From Flavobacteriaceae bacterium S0862 (GTDB lineage: Bacteria > Bacteroidota > Bacteroidia > Flavobacteriales > Flavobacteriaceae): a DNA stretch of 64,000 nucleotides. Positions 25,746-35,587 of the stretch are shown piece by piece. The notes below the pieces were generated by a model, which did not search any database, was not told where the DNA came from, and saw nothing but the letters and a program-made list of their open reading frames with translations. The translations under genes were made by a program, and so were the position numbers. The DNA is taken from assembly GCA_023015825.1 (NCBI GenBank), contig JALKAW010000002.1, positions 62,001-126,000 of the forward strand, read 5' to 3'. Position 1 is the first letter of the stretch. Each line of letters opens with the position of its first letter.

Positions 25746-28670
25746 ATGAACCGATTTTTTACTTCCCTCTGCATTGCTCTTATACTATTTAGTTGTCAAG
25801 AAAAAACAAATCTTTCACCTGCAAAAAAAGATAAATCTTTAACATCTTATGTCAATTCATTTATAGGTACAGGAGGTCATGGTCACACATATCCAGGAGC
25901 AACAATGCCTTTTGGAATGATGCAACTCTCTCCTGACACACGTTTAGATGGTTGGGATGGTTGCTCAGGTTATCATTATTCAGATAGTTACATTTACGGT
26001 TTCTCACATACACATTTAAGCGGTACAGGCGTATCTGATTATGGAGATATCCTATTGATGCCAACTAATGAAATCGTTTTTAATAATGGCTCAGATGGCA
26101 AAAAAGGCTACAAAGCACATTTTAGTCATGATAACGAAATTGCTAAACCTGGTTACTACAAAGTGTATTTAGACAATACTGAAATTGATGTTGAACTTAC
26201 AGTTTCAAAACGAAGTGGCATTCATAAATACCAATTTTCTGAAGGTTCTACCCAAGTCGTAATTCTCGATTTAGAACATCGTGATGAAGTATTAGACTCT
26301 AAAGTAAACGTATATTCCAACAAAGAAATTGGAGGACACAGACATTCCAAAGCTTGGGCAACAGATCAATACTTGTTTTTTAATATGGAGTTTTCAAGAG
26401 CCTTTAAAAACATGACTTTTCTCAATGATGTTAATGAAGGGAAAAAAGTAAAAGTAGCTTTTGAGTTTGATTCCTCAGAAAGTAATATCCTGGAAATCAA
26501 AGTTGGTATTTCTCCTGTTGATGAAGAAGGTGCTAGCAAAAACCGAAGAGAAGAACTTAACGGAAAATCGTTTGACGACATTAAAAAAGAAGCTCAAAAT
26601 ACTTGGGAAAAACAACTTGAAAAAATAGTGGTTGAAAGCGATAATGATGACTATAAAACCAACTTTTACACATCGATGTATCATGTAAGTATTGCGCCAA
26701 ACCTTTATCAGGATGTGGATGACAGATATAGAGGTATGGATTTAGAAATTCATGAAACTAAAGAGTTTGATTACTACACAGTGTTTTCGCTTTGGGATAC
26801 GTATCGAGCAGCACATCCTTTGTATACCATTATAGAGCAAGATAGAACGAATGATTTCATCAATACTTTTTTAGCAAAATATGATGAAGGTGGCATCATG
26901 CCTATTTGGGATTTATCGGCTTGTTATACAGGTTGTATGATTGGGTATCATGCTGTTCCAGTGATTGCTGATGCATATTTAAAAGGATTGAGAGGATACG
27001 ATGTTGATAAAGCTTTTGAAGCTATGAAGCATTCGGCTAATCAAGATAAATTAGGATTGGAATCTTACAAATCACTAGGGTATATTCCTGTGGAATTTGA
27101 AAGTGAATCGGTTTCTAAAACGCTTGAATATGCTTACGACGATTGGACCATTGCGCAAATGGCAAAAAATTTGGGCAAAGATGGTGATTATAAAACTTTC
27201 TCTGAAAGAGCGCAGTATTATAAAAACATTTTTGACCCAGAATCACAGTTTATGAGAGGTCGTTTTCGCAATACCTGGTTTGCGCCTTTTGACCCTTACG
27301 AAGTTAATTTCAATTATACTGAAGCCAATTCGTGGCAATATAGTTTTTATGTACCTCAAGATATTTCAGGATTTATGGATTTACTTGGCGGAAAGGACAA
27401 GTTAGAAGAAAATTTGGATGAGCTATTTACAGCTGAAGTTGAAACTTCTGGCCGCAATCAAGCAGATATTACAGGTTTAATTGGGCAATACGCACATGGT
27501 AACGAACCAAGTCATCACATGGCTTATCTGTACAACTTTGTTAATAAACCTCACAAAACGCAAGAGCGTGTCCATCAAATTTTAACTGAATTGTACCAAA
27601 ACGCTCCTGACGGAATTTCGGGAAATGAAGATTGCGGACAAATGAGCGCTTGGTATATATTAAGTTCTATGGGATTTTATTCAGTAACACCAGCGTCTAA
27701 CCAGTATATTATTGGAACACCACTCTTTCCTAAAGCTACTATTAACTTAGAAAATGATAAGCAGTTTACAATTGCAGCACATGGTATTAGTGATTCGAAG
27801 AAATACATTAAAAGTGCCTCTTTAAATGGAAAAATTTTGGACAGAACTTTCATATATCATAATGAAGTTGTAGATGGTGGAACACTAGAATTTCAAATGA
27901 CTGATAATCCTGCTGTTTGGGGAAGTCGTGATGGACAAGAACCAAAAACCGAAATTAAAGACCACTTGATTATTCCAGCACCATTTATTGAAAAAGGAGA
28001 TATTGCTTTCAAAGGCGAAACAGAAGTTGTTCTAGAAAATGTAGATAAAAACGCAACTATTTTTTACAAGCTTGGAGAAGAAGATTATAAAAAGTATGAA
28101 GCTCCTTTTACCATTTCTGAACCAACATCATTAAGTGTTTATTCTGAAAAGGAAGGCGTAAAAAGTGCTACCATAAGCACTCAATTTTATAAAATAGACC
28201 CAAACATTTCTATTACACTAGAAACCGAATACGCCAACCAATACAACGCTGGAGGCAATGATGCTTTAATTGATGGCATCCTTGGCGCAAGAGATTTTAG
28301 AACTGGTACTTGGCAAGGGTATTCTGATAAAGATGTCATTGCAACAGTTGATTTAGGAATTGAAAAAAACATCAATACCATTTCGGTTAACTTTTTAAAA
28401 GACCAACGTTCTTGGATTTTTTATCCAGTGGAAGTTGAATGCTTGGTTTCAAAAGATGATAAAAATTTCACCTCAATTGGAAATTACAAATTCGAAGAAA
28501 TAGTCCCTTCTGATGAAGTCGACATCAAAACAGTAGAATTTAAACAACCTAGTAGTTATCGTTATGTAAAAATCATTGCAAAGAAACTAGGTAAACTTCC
28601 AGAGTGGCATTTAGGTTATGAGCACGATGGTAGAAGTTGGTTGTTTGTGGATGAAATTATAATTAATTAA
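25746..28670 (+). CDS. GH92 alpha-mannosidase, lipoprotein
   Basis: A 974-residue exported glycoside hydrolase. The lipobox LFSC places the lipid-anchored cysteine at residue 17. The GH92 core begins at FIGTGGHGHTYPGATMPFGM and includes GNEPSHHM and GNEDCGQMSAWY, which hold the acidic residues and calcium site of this calcium-dependent inverting family. After about residue 740 come a chitobiase-like Ig domain and a C-terminal discoidin-type (F5/8 C) carbohydrate-binding domain. GH92 enzymes remove terminal alpha-linked mannose from N-glycans. Together with the two next genes it forms an N-glycan degradation module. Confidence 0.95.
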   Translation: MNRFFTSLCIALILFSCQEKTNLSPAKKDKSLTSYVNSFIGTGGHGHTYPGATMPFGMMQLSPDTRLDGWDGCSGYHYSDSYIYGFSHTHLSGTGVSDYGDILLMPTNEIVFNNGSDGKKGYKAHFSHDNEIAKPGYYKVYLDNTEIDVELTVSKRSGIHKYQFSEGSTQVVILDLEHRDEVLDSKVNVYSNKEIGGHRHSKAWATDQYLFFNMEFSRAFKNMTFLNDVNEGKKVKVAFEFDSSESNILEIKVGISPVDEEGASKNRREELNGKSFDDIKKEAQNTWEKQLEKIVVESDNDDYKTNFYTSMYHVSIAPNLYQDVDDRYRGMDLEIHETKEFDYYTVFSLWDTYRAAHPLYTIIEQDRTNDFINTFLAKYDEGGIMPIWDLSACYTGCMIGYHAVPVIADAYLKGLRGYDVDKAFEAMKHSANQDKLGLESYKSLGYIPVEFESESVSKTLEYAYDDWTIAQMAKNLGKDGDYKTFSERAQYYKNIFDPESQFMRGRFRNTWFAPFDPYEVNFNYTEANSWQYSFYVPQDISGFMDLLGGKDKLEENLDELFTAEVETSGRNQADITGLIGQYAHGNEPSHHMAYLYNFVNKPHKTQERVHQILTELYQNAPDGISGNEDCGQMSAWYILSSMGFYSVTPASNQYIIGTPLFPKATINLENDKQFTIAAHGISDSKKYIKSASLNGKILDRTFIYHNEVVDGGTLEFQMTDNPAVWGSRDGQEPKTEIKDHLIIPAPFIEKGDIAFKGETEVVLENVDKNATIFYKLGEEDYKKYEAPFTISEPTSLSVYSEKEGVKSATISTQFYKIDPNISITLETEYANQYNAGGNDALIDGILGARDFRTGTWQGYSDKDVIATVDLGIEKNINTISVNFLKDQRSWIFYPVEVECLVSKDDKNFTSIGNYKFEEIVPSDEVDIKTVEFKQPSSYRYVKIIAKKLGKLPEWHLGYEHDGRSWLFVDEIIIN

Positions 28671-28685
28671 AGACTAACAATTTAT

Positions 28686-30005
28686 ATGAACAAACAAAAA
28701 CCCTATCGCTCCTCATTCATCCTTCTAACCACACTATTTTTCCTTTGGGGATTTATAACCGTTTTAGTCGATTCTTTAATTCCAAGACTACGAGAGTTAT
28801 TTACGCTTACCTATGCTCAAGCAGTCTTGGTGCAATTTGCTTTTTTTGGGGCCTATTTCTTACTGTCTATTCCAGCAAGTTACATTTTATCTAAGATTGG
28901 GTACAAAAAAGGAATCATTCTGGGTTTATTAACGATGGCAACTGGCTGTTTATTGTTTTACCCTGCAGCTTCTTATCGAGTATTTGGAATTTTCATGTTA
29001 GCCTATTTCATTTTGGCTGGAGGTATGACCATTTTACAAGTGGCTGCCAATCCGTTTGTAGCTGTTTTAGGAAGTGAAGATGGTGCTTCTAGCAGACTGA
29101 ATTTATCACAGGCATTCAATTCTTTAGGAACAGCCATCGCTCCTGCTGTTGGTGCCTTATTCATTTTAAGCGATACTATAAAAACCGAAGATGAAATTGC
29201 TGCTTTAACGGAATCTGCTAAAGAGACTTATTTAGCTTCCGAAGCTTCTGCTGTACAAATGCCATTTTTAGGATTAGCGTTATTTATTGGTTTGATAGCA
29301 GTTATTTTCTTATTTGCAAAACTTCCTAAAATGATAAGTGAAACATCAACTGGTAGTTATACTGAAGCCTTTCAAAATAAAAATTTAATGTTAGGTGTTT
29401 TAGGTATTTTCTTTTATGTAGGAGCCGAAGTTTCGATTGGTAGTTTTTTAGTAAACTATTTCCTTGATATGAATATGGTTCCTCTAATTAGAGAAAGCTC
29501 AATTTTAATGAATATGGCCGAAACAGTTGCTACTGTGTTTTTTAAATCTTTAGATGGTGCAGACGACAAAGCCTTACTAGGCATATTTGTTATTTTTTAT
29601 TGGTCTGGTGCTATGATTGGTCGTTTTGTAGGCTCCTATCTAACGAGAATCATGAAACCAGGTAAAGTCCTTGGGATATTTGCTACTATGGCTATTTTGC
29701 TTATCATTCTTTCTATAACCACAACTGGTCTACTAAGCATGTGGAGTATCTTAGCAGTAGGGTTATTTAATTCCATCATGTTTCCAACTATCTTTACTTT
29801 ATCAATCGATGGCATTGGCGAATTAAAACCAAAAGGCTCTGGATTGTTGTGTACAGCCATTGCTGGTGGTGCAATTATCCCATTTATTTGTGGTAGTTTA
29901 ATTGACCTTCTAGGATTCAAAATTGCCTTCTTATTAATATCTCTTTGCTATACTTATATTTTATGGTTTGGCTATAGAAACTCGAAAAAAGTATACACAT
30001 CTTAA
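28686..30005 (+). CDS. Sugar MFS transporter (FHS/FucP-GlcP family)
   Basis: A 439-residue, 12-helix permease. The first helix word FFLWGFITVLVDSLIPRL and the segment QVAANPFVAVLG are typical of the fucose-galactose-glucose/H+ symporter family, which in Bacteroidota includes GlcP and NagP. It lies 15 bp after the GH92 mannosidase and 11 bp before the glycosylasparaginase, so mannose or N-acetylglucosamine is the likely cargo. Sugar specificity cannot be read from the sequence. Confidence 0.92.
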   Translation: MNKQKPYRSSFILLTTLFFLWGFITVLVDSLIPRLRELFTLTYAQAVLVQFAFFGAYFLLSIPASYILSKIGYKKGIILGLLTMATGCLLFYPAASYRVFGIFMLAYFILAGGMTILQVAANPFVAVLGSEDGASSRLNLSQAFNSLGTAIAPAVGALFILSDTIKTEDEIAALTESAKETYLASEASAVQMPFLGLALFIGLIAVIFLFAKLPKMISETSTGSYTEAFQNKNLMLGVLGIFFYVGAEVSIGSFLVNYFLDMNMVPLIRESSILMNMAETVATVFFKSLDGADDKALLGIFVIFYWSGAMIGRFVGSYLTRIMKPGKVLGIFATMAILLIILSITTTGLLSMWSILAVGLFNSIMFPTIFTLSIDGIGELKPKGSGLLCTAIAGGAIIPFICGSLIDLLGFKIAFLLISLCYTYILWFGYRNSKKVYTS

Positions 30006-30016
30006 ATTATAGACCT

Positions 30017-31015
30017 ATGAAACGTAGAAACTTTATAAAAAACGCATCCTTGACCGGAGTTGGTATTACTGTAGGCACTTCAGCTATAGCTTGCAATGAA
30101 CAAGAAAAAATGCTTTCAAAAAAAGTTGCAACAATAGACACGTCAAAATTTCCAATCGCTATTTGCACTTGGGGGTTTGCTGAAGCCAATGCCAAAGCCG
30201 GAGAGGCATTATCTAAAGATATGTCTGCCTTAGATGCAGCCATAGAAGGTGTAGCTGTTGAGGAAGAAAACATAAAAAATACAACTGTTGGTAAAGGTGG
30301 CGCACCTGATAGAGATGGAAACGTTACGCTAGATGCTTGTGTTATGAACTCTGATGGGGATTGTGGGGCAGTATTATGTGTTGAAAATATTACTAATGTT
30401 GCAGCATTAGCCAAAAAAGTGATGGAAGATACACCACACGTAATGTTAGCAGGTAAAGGCGCAGAAGAGTTTGCTTATACTAAAGGGTTTCAAAAAGAAG
30501 AGCTTCTAACTGAAGCATCTAAAAAAGCTTGGGAAAAGTGGAAAGAAACTTCAAAGTACCAACCAATTATTAATATAGAAAACCACGACACTATAGGTAT
30601 GCTTACCATGGACAAAGACGGAAATATCGCTGGTGCATGCACTACGTCTGGATTGGCTTATAAAATGAAAGGGAGGATTGGTGACTCACCAATAATTGGG
30701 TCTGGATTGTTTATAGATAATGAAATTGGTGGTGCTGTGGCCACTGGAATGGGTGAAGAAGTTGTTAAAACTGTTGGTAGTTTTTTAATCGTAGAATTAA
30801 TGCGTCAAGGAAAATCACCACAAGAAGCATGTGAGGAAGCTATTAGCAGAATTGTTTCTAAAGGAGAACGTTATAAAGATTTTCAAATTGCTTATTTAGC
30901 TTTGAATAAAGCTGGAGACATTGGGTCGTATTGTATTCATAAAGGGTTTACTTATATGAAGTATCAAAGTGATGGAAATAAAAATATTCCATCTGATTAT
31001 TTTAATAAAAGTTAG
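30017..31015 (+). CDS. N4-(beta-N-acetylglucosaminyl)-L-asparaginase
   Basis: An Ntn-hydrolase of 332 residues that splits the GlcNAc-Asn bond left after N-glycan trimming. The N-terminus has a twin arginine (MKRRNFIKNA) and a possible lipobox (AIAC, cysteine 26), so it is exported. Threonine 192 in NHDTIG is the autocleavage site and nucleophile; GRIGDSPIIGSG holds the substrate-binding arginine. It is the last gene of the N-glycan module. Confidence 0.95.
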   Translation: MKRRNFIKNASLTGVGITVGTSAIACNEQEKMLSKKVATIDTSKFPIAICTWGFAEANAKAGEALSKDMSALDAAIEGVAVEEENIKNTTVGKGGAPDRDGNVTLDACVMNSDGDCGAVLCVENITNVAALAKKVMEDTPHVMLAGKGAEEFAYTKGFQKEELLTEASKKAWEKWKETSKYQPIINIENHDTIGMLTMDKDGNIAGACTTSGLAYKMKGRIGDSPIIGSGLFIDNEIGGAVATGMGEEVVKTVGSFLIVELMRQGKSPQEACEEAISRIVSKGERYKDFQIAYLALNKAGDIGSYCIHKGFTYMKYQSDGNKNIPSDYFNKS

Positions 31016-31081
31016 TATATTACTTTATTAAGTTTTTTCCTACAATAGTTGTAAAACTAGAGTTCGACGAATGGTCTAATT

Positions 31082-31157
31082 ACATCTATTAACGACCAAA
31101 CACATGTTTTGTCGATAAACTGTAGTAGTGAAAACTGCATTTCATCGATATTTTTTT
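31082..31157. promoter_or_regulatory. Phased repeats upstream of the small secreted protein
   Basis: Words related to (G/A)CATTT..TCGATA begin at 31082, 31102 and 31137 (20 and 35 bp apart); the last is followed by T7. They resemble the words ahead of the adhesin gene at 2521-2606. The 244-bp stretch 31016-31259 holds no other gene. A shared regulator, possibly of LytTR type, is inferred. Confidence 0.4.
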
Positions 31158-31229
31158 CAAAACAATTCAATTAAACTAGTTTTCTCTGCATTTGAACAAA
31201 ATTTTACAAAACTAACTCGTTGTGTGCCT

Positions 31230-31237
31230 TTACTTTG
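31230..31237 (+). promoter_or_regulatory. -7-like element before the small secreted protein
   Basis: TTACTTTG is one base from TAnnTTTG and lies 22 bp before the ATG at 31260. A similar TTnnTTTG form is used at 39315 and 42179. Confidence 0.4.
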
Positions 31238-31259
31238 TCTCAGAATCAAACCCCAAGTT

Positions 31260-31547
31260 ATGAATCGAGTATTAATAGTAATAGCATTTTTAATCGTTCC
31301 TTTTTTCGCTTCTGCGCAAAACGATACTAAAATTGAAACAACTGATGTTAAAATTGATGTAAAAGCTGATATTATCATTAAAGCTGAAATCAATCAATTA
31401 CTTACTATTAAGAAAGTTGATCCTATCTCAATTAATCCAAAAAAACAAAATCTAGACCTTAACTTTAAAAAGAGTAGCGATATTATTAGCGTTAAGGCAT
31501 ATATAAAGAGTTTACAGTTAAAGCGTAAGGCAACTGTAATGAGTTAA
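31260..31547 (+). CDS. Small secreted protein of unknown function
   Basis: A 95-residue exported protein. The ATG at 31260 starts a signal peptide (MNRVLIVIAFLIVPF..., cleavage after ASAQ, residue ~18). The frame is open further upstream, but that part covers the promoter-like region. The mature 75-78 residues are lysine- and isoleucine-rich and contain alternating DVKIDVKADIII-type strands; no family is recognised. It is a single gene followed by a terminator and preceded by phased repeats shared with the adhesin gene. Confidence 0.7.
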   Translation: MNRVLIVIAFLIVPFFASAQNDTKIETTDVKIDVKADIIIKAEINQLLTIKKVDPISINPKKQNLDLNFKKSSDIISVKAYIKSLQLKRKATVMS

Positions 31548-31609
31548 AATTAATTTTTGATTTTAATGGAATAGCCAAGTCATCCAAAATAGGTTGACAA
31601 CTTTTAATT

Positions 31610-31642
31610 AAAACCGCTTAGGCAAGCCTTAGCGGTTTTTTT
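31610..31642 (+). terminator. Terminator after the small secreted protein
   Basis: Arms AAAACCGCTTAGGC and GCCTTAGCGGTTTT (31610-31623, 31626-31639; one mismatch) with a T7 tail. Confidence 0.85.
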
Positions 31643-31744
31643 CTGTCTTTGCTTTATAATAAATCGATTTTATATTAAGCTACTTCAGGACCTTAAACCT
31701 TAACAAATGTTAGGGCTTTTTCATTATTAATCATTTAACTTATG

Positions 31745-31752
31745 TAAATTTG
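31745..31752 (+). promoter_or_regulatory. -7 element for aspS
   Basis: TAAATTTG matches TAnnTTTG exactly, 19 bp before the aspS ATG. No -33 TTG is clear. An inverted repeat (CCTTAACA/TGTTAGGG, about 31694-31713) lies upstream and is unexplained. Confidence 0.5.
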
Positions 31753-31771
31753 CAAATCAAATTTTCTAAAT

Positions 31772-33526
31772 ATGTATAGAAGTCATAATTGTGGCGAATT
31801 AAGAGCTAGTGATATTACAAAAAAAGTGACACTAGCGGGTTGGGTTCAAAAATCTAGAGATAAAGGTTTTATGATTTGGATCGATTTAAGAGACCGCTAT
31901 GGTATCACGCAACTAATTTTTGATGAAGAACGCACTTCAAAAGGGATGATGCAACAAGCTCAAAAGCTAGGTCGTGAGTTCGTGGTTCAAGTTGAAGGAG
32001 AAGTGATTGAAAGAGCCTCTAAAAATCCAAATATTCTAACAGGAGATATAGAAATATTAGTGTCTAAACTAGAGATACTCAACACAGCTAAACTGCCTCC
32101 GTTTACAATAGAAGATGAAACAGATGGAGGTGAAGAATTACGTATGCAATATCGTTATTTAGATATTAGACGAAATCCTGTGAAAGACAATCTAATTTTT
32201 AGACACAAAGTAACTCAAGAAGTTAGAAACTATCTATCAAAAAATGATTTTATTGAGGTTGAAACACCTTATTTAATTAAATCTACTCCAGAAGGTGCTA
32301 GAGATTTTGTGGTGCCTTCAAGAATGAACGAAGGGCAGTTTTATGCGCTTCCACAATCACCTCAAACCTTCAAGCAATTACTCATGGTTGGTGGTATGGA
32401 TAAATACTTTCAAATTGTAAAGTGTTTTAGAGATGAAGATTTGCGAGCCGATAGACAGCCTGAATTCACACAAATAGATTGTGAAATGGCATTTGTTGAG
32501 CAAGAAGATATCTTAAATACCTTTGAAGGATTAACTCGTCATTTAATTAAAGAAATTCATGGTGTTGAAATAGCTGATTTCCCTAGAATGACATTCGACG
32601 AAGCAATGAAACGCTACGGAAATGACAAACCAGATATTCGTTTTGGGATGGAGTTTGGCGAGCTAAATGGCATTGCGCAACATAAAGATTTTAATGTCTT
32701 CAATTCGGCTGAATTGGTGGTTGGAATTGCTGTTCCAGGTGGAAATTCATATTCAAGAAAAGACATCGATAAATTAATTGATTGGGTAAAACGTCCACAA
32801 GTAGGTGCTCTAGGAATGGTTTACGTTCGCTGCAACGACGATGGTACTTATAAATCATCAGTCGATAAGTTTTACGACCAAGACGATTTAGCAAAATGGG
32901 CAGAAGCTACTAATGCAAAAGCGGGCGATTTAATTTGTGTATTGTCAGGGAATACCAATAAAGTGAGAGCACAATTAAGTGCTTTACGTATGGAGCTTGC
33001 AGAACAGCTAGGTCTAAGAAAATCTAACGAATTTGCACCTCTTTGGGTGATTGATTTTCCATTATTAGAGTGGGATGAGGACACGCAACGTTACCACGCC
33101 ATGCATCATCCATTTACTTCCCCTAAACCAGGGCAAATTGAGTTATTGGACACCAATCCTGGAGCAGTAAAAGCAAATGCATACGACTTAGTTTTAAATG
33201 GAAACGAAATTGGCGGTGGCTCAATTAGAATTCACGATAAAGAAACGCAATCTTTAATGTTCGACCATTTAGGATTCACTAAAGAAGAAGCTAAAGCGCA
33301 ATTTGGATTTTTAATGAATGCTTTTGAATTTGGTGCACCACCTCATGGTGGTATTGCCTTTGGACTAGATAGATTAGTAGCGATTTTAGGTGGACAAGAA
33401 ACCATTAGAGACTTTATTGCATTTCCTAAAAATAATTCTGGTCGAGATGTTATGATTGATGCTCCTGCACCAATTGATGATGACCAACTAAAAGAATTGA
33501 GTTTAAAACTTAATTTAAAATCTTAA
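31772..33526 (+). CDS. aspS: Aspartyl-tRNA synthetase
   Basis: A class II synthetase of 584 residues that charges tRNA-Asp. It has an N-terminal OB-fold anticodon domain (residues 1-105). The catalytic domain has motif 2 [18 protein letters not shown] and motif 3 [10 protein letters not shown], with a bacterial GAD insertion between. Single-gene transcription unit, flanked by terminators. Confidence 0.97.
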   Translation: MYRSHNCGELRASDITKKVTLAGWVQKSRDKGFMIWIDLRDRYGITQLIFDEERTSKGMMQQAQKLGREFVVQVEGEVIERASKNPNILTGDIEILVSKLEILNTAKLPPFTIEDETDGGEELRMQYRYLDIRRNPVKDNLIFRHKVTQEVRNYLSKNDFIEVETPYLIKSTPEGARDFVVPSRMNEGQFYALPQSPQTFKQLLMVGGMDKYFQIVKCFRDEDLRADRQPEFTQIDCEMAFVEQEDILNTFEGLTRHLIKEIHGVEIADFPRMTFDEAMKRYGNDKPDIRFGMEFGELNGIAQHKDFNVFNSAELVVGIAVPGGNSYSRKDIDKLIDWVKRPQVGALGMVYVRCNDDGTYKSSVDKFYDQDDLAKWAEATNAKAGDLICVLSGNTNKVRAQLSALRMELAEQLGLRKSNEFAPLWVIDFPLLEWDEDTQRYHAMHHPFTSPKPGQIELLDTNPGAVKANAYDLVLNGNEIGGGSIRIHDKETQSLMFDHLGFTKEEAKAQFGFLMNAFEFGAPPHGGIAFGLDRLVAILGGQETIRDFIAFPKNNSGRDVMIDAPAPIDDDQLKELSLKLNLKS

Positions 33527-33528
33527 AT

Positions 33529-33557
33529 AAAAAATCCTGCATATTAGCGGGATTTTT
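33529..33557 (+). terminator. Terminator after aspS
   Basis: AAATCCTGC and GCGGGATTT arms (one G-U pair) with flanking A and T runs begin 3 bp after the aspS stop. The ClC gene starts 16 bp later. Confidence 0.8.
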
Positions 33558-33572
33558 TTATTAGCTTTAATT

Positions 33573-35351
33573 ATGGCTAACAATACCTTACTTGCAAGAG
33601 TACTTCTTTGGCGATACAAATACATATCGCACAAAAATTTTGTTTTCCTATTAAGTATGCTTATTGGTTTATTGGCAGGGTTGGTCTCGGTAACTATTAA
33701 AAACATTACCTACTCTATTGAGTGGTTATTAGAGCAAAGTATCATTCTATCTAAAGAGTATTTATACTTTATTTTACCAACTATTGGACTATTTTTGGTG
33801 TATCTTTTTGTAAGATTTGTGTCTAAGAAACCCATCGAACATGCTATACCTTCAATACTTTTCTCCTTATCAAAAAAAAGTGGATTACTTAACAGAAATA
33901 AAATATATTACCCTTTAATAACAGCACCATTAACAGTTGGGTTTGGTGGTTCGGTTGGATTACTGGGACCAGCAATTGCTTCTGCTTCTGCAATAAGCTC
34001 TAATATTGGACAGATGTTTCATATCGACAGAAAAACACGAACGCTCTTAATTGGTTGTGCAGCAGCTGGAGCTATAGCTTCAATTTTTAAGTCACCTATT
34101 GCTGCTATTATTTTTGCAATCGAGGTTTTTAGTTTAGACTTAACATTTGCTTCGTTATTACCTTTACTAATAGCCTCTGTATCTTCAGTATTAACTTCTT
34201 ATTTTTTTGTAGGTGATGATACTATTTTCAACTTTTCTATATCTGATAAATTTGCCATAAACGATACGCTTTTTTATATCATTTTAGGAATAGGAACTGG
34301 TATTGCATCTATCTATTTTTCAAAAATATACTTTGCTATAAACACTTTTTTTAATCGCTTTAATACAAGACGTAAAAAATTACTTTTTGGCGGTTTAATT
34401 ATTGGTGTCATGCTCTATTTTATTCCTCCTTTATATGGTGAAGGATTTGGGTTCATTAACGATTTAATGACTGGTAATGACCTTGGTGCTTTAGGAAAAA
34501 CCCCTTTTGATAGTTATCTAGATAATATTTGGGTAGTTATTGCATTACTTATTGGCATTACTATTTTTAAGGCTATTGCCATGACCACAGCACTTGCCGC
34601 TGGAGGAGTTGGTGGAATCATTATTCCTACATTGGTTATGGGTAGTGCTCTAGGAAATGTGGTTGCAAAAATTATTAACAATTTAGGATTAGATTTTCAG
34701 GTATCTGAAGCAAATTTCACATTAGTTGGGATGGCTGGTCTAATTGCAGGGGTTTTACATGCGCCATTGACTGCTATTTTCTTAATTGCTGAAATTACAG
34801 GAGGTTACGAGCTATTTATCCCATTAATGATAACCGTTTCCATGTCGTTCATAATTACAAAAAATGCTGTGGAGCATACAATCTACACCAAAGAATTAGC
34901 TGAAAAAGGTGCGCTGCTAACACATAATAAAGACCAAAGTGTTTTAACTTTAATGAGCCTAGATAGCGTTATAGAAAAAGATTTTATAGTACTTTATCCA
35001 GAAATGTCTTTAGGTGATATGCTTAAAAATGGTGTGTCAAAATCTAGTCGAAATCTCTTTCCTGTTCTAGATGAATCTCATTTTTTAGTTGGTATTATTT
35101 TATTAGATGATATTAGAACAGTCATGTTTGATCAATCATTATATGAAACGACCTCTGTTCAAACATTTATGAGCAATCCTCCAGAATTTATTGATTATGA
35201 TAGCGATTCGATGAAACAGGTTATGAAAAAATTTCAAACGTCTGGTGCATGGAATCTTCCTGTAATTAAACGAGGAACATATCTTGGATTTGTGTCAAAA
35301 TCAAAATTATTAACCGCATATAGACGCGAATTAATTAATTTTACCTCATGA
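33573..35351 (+). CDS. ClC-family chloride channel with CBS domains, both transport glutamates absent
   Basis: A 592-residue membrane protein: a ClC core (residues 1-~440) and a C-terminal pair of CBS domains (about 460-585). The ClC motifs are aligned by eye. The GSGIP site reads EHAIP (residues 89-93). The gating-glutamate motif GREGP reads GLLGP (129-133), with leucine 131 in place of the gate. The internal proton glutamate next to E184 is valine 185. GGIIIP keeps the third motif. Without both glutamates, H+ coupling is unlikely, and a passive anion channel is more probable than an antiporter. It overlaps the next gene by 4 bp. Confidence 0.93.
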   Translation: MANNTLLARVLLWRYKYISHKNFVFLLSMLIGLLAGLVSVTIKNITYSIEWLLEQSIILSKEYLYFILPTIGLFLVYLFVRFVSKKPIEHAIPSILFSLSKKSGLLNRNKIYYPLITAPLTVGFGGSVGLLGPAIASASAISSNIGQMFHIDRKTRTLLIGCAAAGAIASIFKSPIAAIIFAIEVFSLDLTFASLLPLLIASVSSVLTSYFFVGDDTIFNFSISDKFAINDTLFYIILGIGTGIASIYFSKIYFAINTFFNRFNTRRKKLLFGGLIIGVMLYFIPPLYGEGFGFINDLMTGNDLGALGKTPFDSYLDNIWVVIALLIGITIFKAIAMTTALAAGGVGGIIIPTLVMGSALGNVVAKIINNLGLDFQVSEANFTLVGMAGLIAGVLHAPLTAIFLIAEITGGYELFIPLMITVSMSFIITKNAVEHTIYTKELAEKGALLTHNKDQSVLTLMSLDSVIEKDFIVLYPEMSLGDMLKNGVSKSSRNLFPVLDESHFLVGIILLDDIRTVMFDQSLYETTSVQTFMSNPPEFIDYDSDSMKQVMKKFQTSGAWNLPVIKRGTYLGFVSKSKLLTAYRRELINFTS

Positions 35352-35572
35352 AATATGTAATCTGGCTCTTTTTTATAGCATCACTAGGAAGCATAATAAC
35401 TGGCTACTTTTTTGATTTAGATTATTCACAAAAACTTATTGGATTTGGGGTTGTTGGTATGTTTTTTATAGTATTTCCTTTATTTTCTTATTATAGATGG
35501 AAAGATAAAGATGCTAAAGATTATATGATTACAAAGGAAAATATTGATAAAATGAGAGAGTACGAAGATTAG
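35348..35572 (+). CDS. Small two-helix membrane protein
   Basis: A 74-residue protein with two membrane segments (about 3-20 and 30-48) and a charged C-terminal tail. No family is recognised. Its ATG overlaps the ClC stop codon (ATGA), so it is translationally coupled to the channel and may be an accessory subunit; that is inference from position only. Confidence 0.75.
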   Translation: MKYVIWLFFIASLGSIITGYFFDLDYSQKLIGFGVVGMFFIVFPLFSYYRWKDKDAKDYMITKENIDKMREYED

Positions 35573-35587
35573 TTTAACCGCTATCTC

